From Rhyacophila brunnea (taxonomy: Eukaryota > Arthropoda > Insecta > Trichoptera > Rhyacophilidae), in NCBI GenBank assembly GCA_022495005.1, contig JAGYXB010000283.1, forward strand, positions 302,501 to 366,500: a stretch of DNA of 64,000 nt, written 5' to 3'. The notes under the pieces were generated by a model. The model made no database searches, had not been told where the DNA came from, and saw only the letters and a list, made by a program, of their open reading frames with translations. A program made the position numbers and the translations under genes. Position 1 is the first letter of the stretch. The number at the start of each line of letters is the position of its first letter. Below are positions 57,144 to 64,000 of this stretch, one piece after another.

Positions 57144-58846
57144 ATGGCGAAAACTCAAAAAAATATCTGAAGTACCAATTATGACTCACTCCTCGTCGAA
57201 TCCGTACACGGCAAGGATATCGTGTGGAACATAAAAACCCGCTTTATTCAAAAAACCATTTAAAGGACCGAATATTCGAAGAGATAACCGATATAATTGG
57301 CAACAAATCAAGTAAGTCCTAGAATGTTATTTTGTGACTAGGTAGTTTCAATTTTGTAAAGTAACAGCATTTTAGTATAAGGCACGTGCATTTTTATTGA
57401 TAAACATATAAATCTATATTATGTATCATTTCTCACATCACGAAATATTGTATATAGGTACTTGTGACTGACAGCTTAACCTCACTATTAATCCACATCC
57501 ACATGTCAACTTTTGTCATTTGTGTTGCATATTGTTGCTGATGACATATTTATAATATGTATACACGCATAAATTTAAGTTATTCTGGAACCTTATGTTT
57601 AACATTTTGATAGAAGTGTTACTTGTTGTTTTCGCTAGGTACCTAACTGTTTTGTTTAACTTTTCAGTACTGGGTGTTAGAAACCGCTGGGCGAATATTA
57701 GAACTACTTTCGCCGCAAACCTGAGAAAGGTGAAAGCCTCTCAAAGGAGCGGATCTTGCCCCGAAGAACTATACAAGCCTACGTGGCATTTGTGGGATGA
57801 ATGTCAGTTTTTAATATCATCATGCGCTGTTAGGGCAAGCCAATGCAATTTGCCCGTGATGATCGAGACCGAAATGGATGTAGAGTTTGTTGAGGTGAGT
57901 AATTTCTTATTTTTCTTCAGCCATGTCCACCCATTAGCTGGAGCATATGGATACCGAACGGCGTCCATATGCTTTAATACATAATATTATAGATGGTGTT
58001 GGTTAGTTTTTTTTTAAGTTCATTAAGTGCTATCTAGACCAAACCATAATATATAAAAAAATCCTATCTATAAATATCTAAAATTATTTAAGGTTTAATG
58101 TCATCATTTTAGATATTTTATAGATAAACAAATATTTTTTAACTATTATATACTATGGCTTAGATGTTTCTTTGAGTTTTAAAAACAATAAACACTGACT
58201 ACACATTGTATACTGGGTTCAATAAAAACGTTTGACTGACAAAGCTCAGTGTACACTATTTATGTCGGATTTTAACAGCCTATCTTCCCTCTGCGCCACA
58301 CTAGATAATATTTAACAGCCTTCCAGGACACCGGAATTCAGTTGACTTGAAGACTAGGCAAGCCGGGTTGAAATGCTCTTTTGGCATACGCAGCACGTGG
58401 CTGAGCCATATCCAACATCGCATCTTCACTTCAGTGTAATGAGTGGCTATAACTGACTTCTAGGAGATGAAAACTCAAATTCTTAAGATTGTTTTATTAA
58501 TTTTTACAGCTACCTATTACTGCCTCACAGCAGACAGAGGAATCTACAGAAGCATCTGCAGAGGCATCTACAGAGGTCTTCAACTAAAAGAAGAAGGATC
58601 CGTTCTACACCCGACGTGGGTGAAATGTGTGCCTCAGCAATGGCAACCCTCCAAACCGTGAAAGAAGATATTCGTAATGTTCCGTGTCACCCCATCAAAG
58701 CATATCCCGACCACAAGGATTTCTGCATAATGGTGGCAAAACAATTAACTGAGAGAATGACACCCTTCAATGCACAAAAGTGTCGCCGTGCAGTTAGCAA
58801 ATTATTATTTTTATACGACATAGATAATCCGGAGAATAAAAGCTGA
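57144..58846 (+). pseudogene. MADF-domain protein gene, frameshifted (Harbinger partner type)
   Basis: Three exons are visible: 57144-57311 (donor GTAAGT), 57668-57894 (acceptor TTTTCAG, donor GTGAGT) and 58510-58846 (acceptor TTTTTACAG, stop TGA). The MADF domain reads YDSLLVESVHGKDIVWNIK, then in a shifted frame PLYSKNHLKDRIFEEITDIIG, then in exon 2 VRNRWANIRTTFAANLRKVKA and HLWDECQFL. Exon 3 holds an acidic linker, a basic KRRRIR patch that could be a nuclear localisation signal, and a BESS-like end (FCIMVAKQLTERMTPFNAQKCRRAVSKLLFLY). Frameshifts occur near 57158, near 57220 and near 58580, two of them close to short homopolymers. MADF/Myb-like proteins are the usual second gene of Harbinger elements, and the Harbinger transposase lies about 4 kb away on the opposite strand. 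A decayed mobile-element gene is the simplest reading. Confidence 0.7.
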
Positions 58847-58869
58847 ATTTGAAGTGACAGCAAATATAT

Positions 58870-60660
58870 ATGTAAATTTCATTTGGATTGACCGACATTG
58901 TCCTTCATGATTCAGTATATTAATTTATGTTGTGAACGTCGTAAATTAATAATTTCTACTATTCACTACATCAAATAAATAAAATTTGCACTTAACGGCC
59001 CACGTGCTCGTCGTAGGTCAAAATTGAGTTTTTATTGTATTTTCAAACCATGATCCTGGACACTCCTTAAACGTTGTAGATAATCTATTTATATAATTTT
59101 GAAGCCTTATTATCCTTTATAGTTATTTTAAATATTTGATGATTGCATGAAGTATTTTTGTTACATAAAATAGTATTCTTTTAAACCTCTCGCTCTAATG
59201 TTTTAGAATATAGTCATATTTCGGTACATAACTGTGCAGTGGTGTTAAGATTTTTTACGTTTATTAATTTTTAAACGCATTTATGAAATCATTAGTATAA
59301 TTTATTACGAGATAATTTTTGTAAAATATTCACGATAAAAAATAATATTGATAATCTCTGTGATCCCAAATTTGATAAGAATTAGGCATTTTATTATTCA
59401 TAAAATCGGCAAGATTAACACATTTGAAGATGATTCTAAAGATACTTATTATAAGCTATGTCTTTGACTATTCAAGTGTGATAAATATCTTATGAATAAT
59501 GATTGCTTTATAATAATTATTGACCTAAGAATAAGGTAGTGTTTTTTTGAAATACGCCATTTCTTTTGTCATTCCCCAGTGGTTAAGCTACAACATACGG
59601 CCGTAGCCATAAATTGACAAACTATAATTGAAGTAGGGAGTAAAATGATATTGACGCGCGTGTTTGAACATGAACCGTTTAAAAAAAATAAAAAAAAATT
59701 CGGTTAGGTACATGTTCAAACACGCGCGTTAACATAATTTTACTCCCTACTTTAATTATAGTTTGTCATTTTATGGCTACGGCCGTATGTTGTAGCTTAA
59801 CCACTAGGGAATGACAAAAGAAATGGCGTATTTCAAAAAAACACTACCTATTCTTAGGTCAATAATTATTATAAAGCAATCATTATTCATAAGATGTTTA
59901 TCACACTTGAATGGTCAAAAACATAGCTTATAAAAAGTATCTTTAGAATCATCTTCAAATGTGTTAATCTTGCCGATTTTTTGAATAATAAAATGCCTAA
60001 TTCTGTCAAATTTGGGATCACAGAGATTATCAATATAATTTTTTATCGTGAATATTTTACAAAAATTATCTCGTAATAAATTATACTAATGGTTTTATAA
60101 ATGCGTTTAAAATTAATAAATGTAAAAAATCTTAACACCACTGCACAGTTATGTACCGAAATATGACTATATTCCAAAACATTAGAGCGAGAGGTTTAAA
60201 GAATACTATTTTATGTAACAAAAATACTTCATGCAGTCATCAAACGTTTAAAATAACTATAAAGGATAATAAGGCTTCAAAATTATATAAATAGATTATC
60301 TACAACGTTTAAGGAGTGTCCAAGATCATGGTTTGAAAATACAATAAAAACTCAATTTTGACCTTCGACGAGCATGTCCCCCCATGTTATTACTTATTTG
60401 CTCAAAATCTATATTTTCACAATAGCCTAATATTTATAATGCTCTATTTTTATTCTAATATTTAGCATTATAAATATTAAGCCATTGTGAAAATATAAAC
60501 TTAAAAGCAAATAAGTAATAACTCGAGTACCTATTCACATTTTATTGATTTGATGTAGTGAATATTACTGAATAAATAATTTAAGGCGTTCACAACATAA
60601 ATTAATATACCCTAATCGTGAAGGACAATGTCAGTAAATCTAAATATAATTTACTTATGT
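58870..60660. repeat. Approximately 1.8-kb palindrome (foldback element)
   Basis: The arms 58870-59690 and 59700-60660 are near-perfect reverse complements meeting at about 59695. Landmarks mirrored on both sides are 'gacattgtccttcatgatt', 'gtgctcgtcgtaggtca', 'gttgtagataatctattta' and 'acaacatacggccgta'. The right arm is lengthened by a small MITE (60386-60521). It starts just after the stop of the MADF gene. Single arms at 54.64-55.34 and 28.76-29.04 kb show that it belongs to a repeat family. Confidence 0.85.
60386..60521. mobile_element. Stem-loop MITE in the right palindrome arm
   Basis: About 55 bp at each end are complementary (TTATTACTTATTTGCT ... AGCAAATAAGTAATAA), leaving a loop of about 20 bases. 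The left palindrome arm lacks it at the matching place (near 58.99 kb), which proves insertion after the palindrome formed. Confidence 0.75.
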
Positions 60661-61335
60661 ATTTAATAAAACATGGTAATTATAATAACGATTGATGTAA
60701 ATATAATTTTCTAGCATGTTTAAAAATTGTATAAAAAATCAATGTAGGTATAAATATTACCATATTATAAAAATATGACCAAATAGATAAATGCTTACTC
60801 ATATGCCCATTGTATTCTAGATCATATTATATTCACACGAATATAATACAAGAAATGAAAATATAATTATTATTAAATTCTACAGGTTTTTAAAAAGGTT
60901 TGTCGATAGCTATTTCGGTTGTAACACCATTATCAAGACTATTCAGATAGGCCGTTTGCCTTTGCTTAAATACTATACGTGTATAGATAGACAGAATACA
61001 TTTTCTTATTCGTTCCAGCAATATTATGAATTTTTACATTATTATTAATTGTAATATTATTAATACTTTGAAAACCTTAAGTGGGTTTTTTAAAAAGGAT
61101 ATCGAAATTTTCAAAATTTATCAAAATTACAGTGTTTGATGGTTATTTATTGACATTATTAATCAATTAAAATATTATTAGTATACTTGTCTTAATCGTG
61201 TGTTTAGATTATATTTAATAGTGGCGACGAATACATTCCCAAATTTTCATTAATTATGTGATTACTTTTGGATAATTCGCGATTAATTTGCAACTGTTCA
61301 AGTAAATTTAATTTTAGACCTTTGGTTGACCTTTG
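60661..61335. other. Intergenic, no feature identified
   Basis: This is AT-rich sequence with no coding region, inverted repeat or RNA that I can recognise. Confidence 0.5.
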
Positions 61336-61935
61336 GTTGGCGAAATAGAAGAACGCTTAAGAAGCAAAAATGGATGAAAGAAATGGAAAAATAATATAGG
61401 AGAATTCATAATACCATAAAAAGAAAAATTCGTACAGCTAAAATACATAAGTAAATTTTTAATATTTTTTATTATTTATAAAATCGGCAATTCTAGGAAC
61501 ATCATTTAGAAAAATGCGAAATAGAAGAACGCCTAAGAAGCAAAAATGGATGACAGATGAGATTCTGCCTTTAATGGACGAAAGAAGAAAATGGAAAAAT
61601 AAAAATGAAACTTAATAATATAGGAGAATTCATAATACCATAAAAAGAAAAATTCGTACAGCTAAAATACATAGGTAAATTTTTATTGTTTATAAAATCC
61701 GGCAATTCTTGGAACATCATTTAGAAAAATGCGAAAGAAAAGAACGGCTAAGAAGCAAAAATGGATGACAGATGAGATTCTGTCTTTAACGGACGAAAGA
61801 AGAAAATGGAAAAATAATGAAACTCAATAATATAGGAGAATTCATAAAACCATAAAAAGGAAAATTCGTAAAGCTAAAATACATAAGTAAATTTTTAATA
61901 TTTTTTATTATTTATAAAATCCGGCGTGATATAGT
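61336..61935 (+). pseudogene. Triplicated LINE ORF fragment
   Basis: Three tandem copies of about 200 bp follow one another, each containing 'agaagcaaaaatggatga' and 'attcataataccataaaaag' (variants). Copies 2 and 3 encode KKQKWMTDEILPLMDERRKWKN and HNTIKRKIRTAK, which is the linker between endonuclease and RT in RTE/L1-like LINEs. Copy 1 has lost about 30 bp of this. The triplication happened after or during loss of function. Confidence 0.7.
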
Positions 61936-61943
61936 GAAATAGT

Positions 61944-62181
61944 GACGGGGGTATTAATTCTTAAATCGTGTAAAGATGACTAAAAACGTTACCCATTTAT
62001 TTTAAAAAGAAAACATGTCAATAAATATATTATTATTGTTACTAATAGAACAATAAACAGAACATTTAATGGACGCATGTTGGATTTATATGACAAATTA
62101 TATTTCGGTCGGCATGCGTCATTTGCACCCGCGCATCGCCTAGCCATGATCTTTTTAGACCATGCCTCAACTGAGGTATAG
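61944..62181. mobile_element. Shorter inverted copy of the 53.5-54.0 kb insertion
   Basis: Read in reverse complement, it follows 53537-53690 and 53930-54030, with the middle deleted. It separates the triplicated LINE linker from the RT part that follows. Confidence 0.6.
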
Positions 62182-62184
62182 CCT

Positions 62185-62560
62185 TAATATGCACAAGGAG
62201 ATAAAGGAAACATTGGGAATTACGAGAGGAACCTCATCAAGTATCTTGAAAGATGGAGATGGGCGTATTATATTAGATATAGAAATGAAACTGATTCGTT
62301 GGAAGACATATATTGAAAATCTGTTTAATGATGATGGGGGGACCTATTGGCTATACTTTTAATAAACGTGAACAAGCCCCATGCATAAATAGGGTAGAAA
62401 TAATAAACGCAATACGAAATTCTAAAAATGGTAAAGCTGTCGGCCCTGATAATATTTACAACGAAATGAAAATATTATTAGAAGATCAATTAGAAATTCT
62501 CGTTAATTTTTTTAATAAAATTTACGTAACGGGCATTAAGGTTCCTGGTAGCAGATGACA
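62185..62560 (+). pseudogene. LINE RT N-terminal region fragment
   Basis: The plus strand reads KEIKETLGITRGTSSSILKDGDGRII with RWKTYIENLFND, and after a frameshift RVEIINAIRNSKNGKAVGPDNIYNEM and FFNKIYVTGIKVP. This is the start of an RT domain of an RTE/L1-like LINE (family pattern KNGKA.GPD.I..E). It fits directly after the linker region at 61.34-61.93 kb, so both belong to one broken element. Confidence 0.75.
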
Positions 62561-62960
62561 AAGATAAGATCGCCTTGATGGTGGCCGACCTCTTATAGGG
62601 GATGGCAAAATAAGAAGAAACTTTGTCCATACTTCAATGAAAGCAAAAACGTTAGACTGAGTTAGAGTCTGTCTTCTATAAGCTAGCGTGCCGGTTTTCC
62701 CCCGCTTCAGCATCCATCTCGTTCCCTCCCATTGAAAACTCGCAACAGTTGAACGCGATGGCACAATGCTTTCTGTGTGACGTGTACGCCAGTTAATAGA
62801 ATACAGACTAGCAGTTAATACAAGTTTAATTGTCATCAATATACCTACTCTGAGGCCATGGCTAGATACTTTAATTCTAATTACGTATATAGATTTTGTT
62901 AAATGCAACTGTATTGCCAATCCACAGCTCCTTGATTATAAAAATAGTAGCAAGTGAGGT
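62561..62960. other. Intergenic between LINE and Harbinger transposase
   Basis: A minus-strand frame of 132 codons (62920-62522) overlaps the end of the LINE fragment and has no domain that I recognise, so it is probably chance. The left terminus of the Harbinger element should lie in or near this stretch, but no inverted repeat could be matched because the other end is not identified. Confidence 0.4.
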
Positions 62961-62963
62961 CTC

Positions 62964-63954
62964 TTACTCCACGGGCTGCTCGTGATGCCAGTGAGCGGAG
63001 AGCGGTTCTAATGCTAGAGGATCTGGATCCCCACGCCATCTACCCGGTGTTGATACACCATCTACTACTCTGTCAAACTCTTCCTGTAAACATAATGTAC
63101 GTAGCCAGTTATGTAACGCTAGAGTGGCATAAACAATTTTTGTAGCTCTCACAGGATCGGCACGCATCGGTGACCTATAAATTAAAAACCTATTCGCCAA
63201 AATAATACCAAAGGCATTTTCTACCGTGTTTCTAGCACGAGATATACGATAGTTGCAGATTCTTCTGTCATTTCGCCTTACTAATTCGGCTCTCGGGTAT
63301 GGTTTAATGAGATTTGTGGCTAGAAGAAAAGCGTCATCTGCAACTATTACATATGGCAATACAATATTGGAAACCGAACGTGCCCTGGGAATGTTTAATT
63401 CATTGCGGTCCAGAGCTTTCTTAAGACTACATTTCCCCTACACACCACCATCGCTAACCCTGCCATTGGTGCCAACATCTGTATAGATGAAACGGTAGTT
63501 GGCGTCAACGAGTGCCATCAATACTATACTAAATGAGTTTTTGTAATTATAAAATGTGGAACCAGATTTGAGAGGTGGTTCAATCACCACGTCATGTTTA
63601 CCATCCAAGGCTCCCAACAGATTTGGATAATTCCACTTACGTTCATATTCTTCAGCTATTTCCACCCACTTAGCTTCATTGTCAGGCACGGTCATATATT
63701 CATTTTTCAGCGCATCAAATATCGCCTCGCACACAATCGGTATTAATTTTGAAATGGAGGGTTGGCTCATCCGAAAGGGAAATGCTAAAGATGCCTGACT
63801 CTCACCCGTTGCAAGGAATCTAAAGGTGATTGCTAATTTTGTTTCAGGAAGAAGCGCTTCTCTCATAACAGTATTCTGTTTTTGCAGCTTGGGTTTCACC
63901 ATATTCAAAAGCACCTCAAATGACTCGGTATTCATTCGCAAACATCTAAAATTA
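62964..63954 (-). pseudogene. Harbinger transposase (HARBI1-like), one internal stop, partial
   Basis: An acceptor (CTAATTTTAG) at about 63955 leads into an exon reading CLRMNTESFEVLLNMV. The DDE nuclease follows: LATGESQASLAFPFRMSQPS, then LLGALDGKHDVV with the first catalytic Asp, YTDVGTNGRVSDGGV with the second, VIVADDAFLLA, and NTVENAFGIILANRF with the catalytic Glu. It ends at TGA/TAA-type stop 62966-62964. A single in-frame TAG (63440-63438) lies right after SDGGV, where family members usually have a tryptophan-like residue. All catalytic residues remain. The N-terminal part lies beyond the window. Divergent or convergent pairing with an MADF-type gene, as at 57.1-58.8 kb, is usual for this superfamily. 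Confidence 0.9.
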
Positions 63955-64000
63955 GTAAAAATTATGATAAGATATTATCATCAACATGATTACAGTAGGC

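Noticed and set aside
56945..57184. A 79-codon plus-strand ORF just before the MADF gene
   Set aside because: It uses a different frame from the MADF domain and has no family resemblance. It overlaps the MADF start only by chance.
61000..62560. CRISPR-like array because of the regular repeats at 61.3-61.9 kb
   Set aside because: The repeats are about 200 bp, encode LINE protein fragments and lack unique spacers. The organism is an animal.

Overview
This window is AT-rich, intron-bearing DNA from an animal, almost certainly an insect. The signs are a TTAGG/CCTAA-type repeat tract (insect telomere motif) inside a transposon near 25.8 kb, an insect-style secreted defensin-like family, and arthropod-type mobile elements (R1, RTE, mariner, hAT, Harbinger with an MADF partner). 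The order cannot be fixed from the sequence alone. There are no rRNA genes, clear functional tRNA genes, CRISPR arrays or bacterial operons.

The most important content is a tandem cluster of four related two-exon genes, all on the minus strand (about 12.2-13.9, 22.0-24.4, 30.5-32.3 and 46.8-49.1 kb). Each has a 79-nt first exon for a signal peptide, an intron of 1.3-2.0 kb with GT-AG ends, and a second exon. Exon 2 encodes an acidic propeptide, a Lys-Arg site, a proline-rich segment and a C-terminal six-cysteine module with CSalpha-beta defensin spacing (C-x7-C-x3-C-x7..11-C-x4-C-x-C). A TATA box lies about 65-75 bp upstream of each start. The proline segment differs sharply: about 3 and 8 consecutive prolines in copies 4 and 3, 61 uninterrupted prolines in copy 2, and a still longer tract in copy 1 that carries a one-base frameshift. 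None of these genes is visible in a simple ORF scan, because exon 1 is 26 codons and exon 2 has no suitable ATG.

The genes sit in direct, diverged repeat units. Unit 0 is represented only by its end (about 0.5-0.8 and 5.5-6.05 kb). Units 1 to 4 follow, and a unit 5 start lies at about 53.3-54.4 kb. The units have been stretched by many insertions, often with readable target-site duplications: hAT-type elements (16.3, 34.0, 35.1, 38.5, 41.0 kb), a TTAA-flanked element (8.6 kb), a mariner itself split by other insertions (38.3-40.9 kb), solo-LTR-like repeats (19.8, 37.8, 49.4 kb), tRNA-like SINEs, and a head-to-head chimera of two LINE fragments (42.2-45.7 kb).

The left edge (0.8-5.5 kb) is a large insertion in unit 0 with a decayed DDE-type transposase-like gene and an RTE-like fragment. 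The right edge (55-64 kb) is mostly mobile DNA: a Helitron-like element, a decayed MADF gene, an approximately 1.8-kb palindrome, a triplicated LINE fragment, and a Harbinger (HARBI1-like) transposase with one internal stop that runs off the right end. Apart from the peptide family, no cellular gene is recognised.
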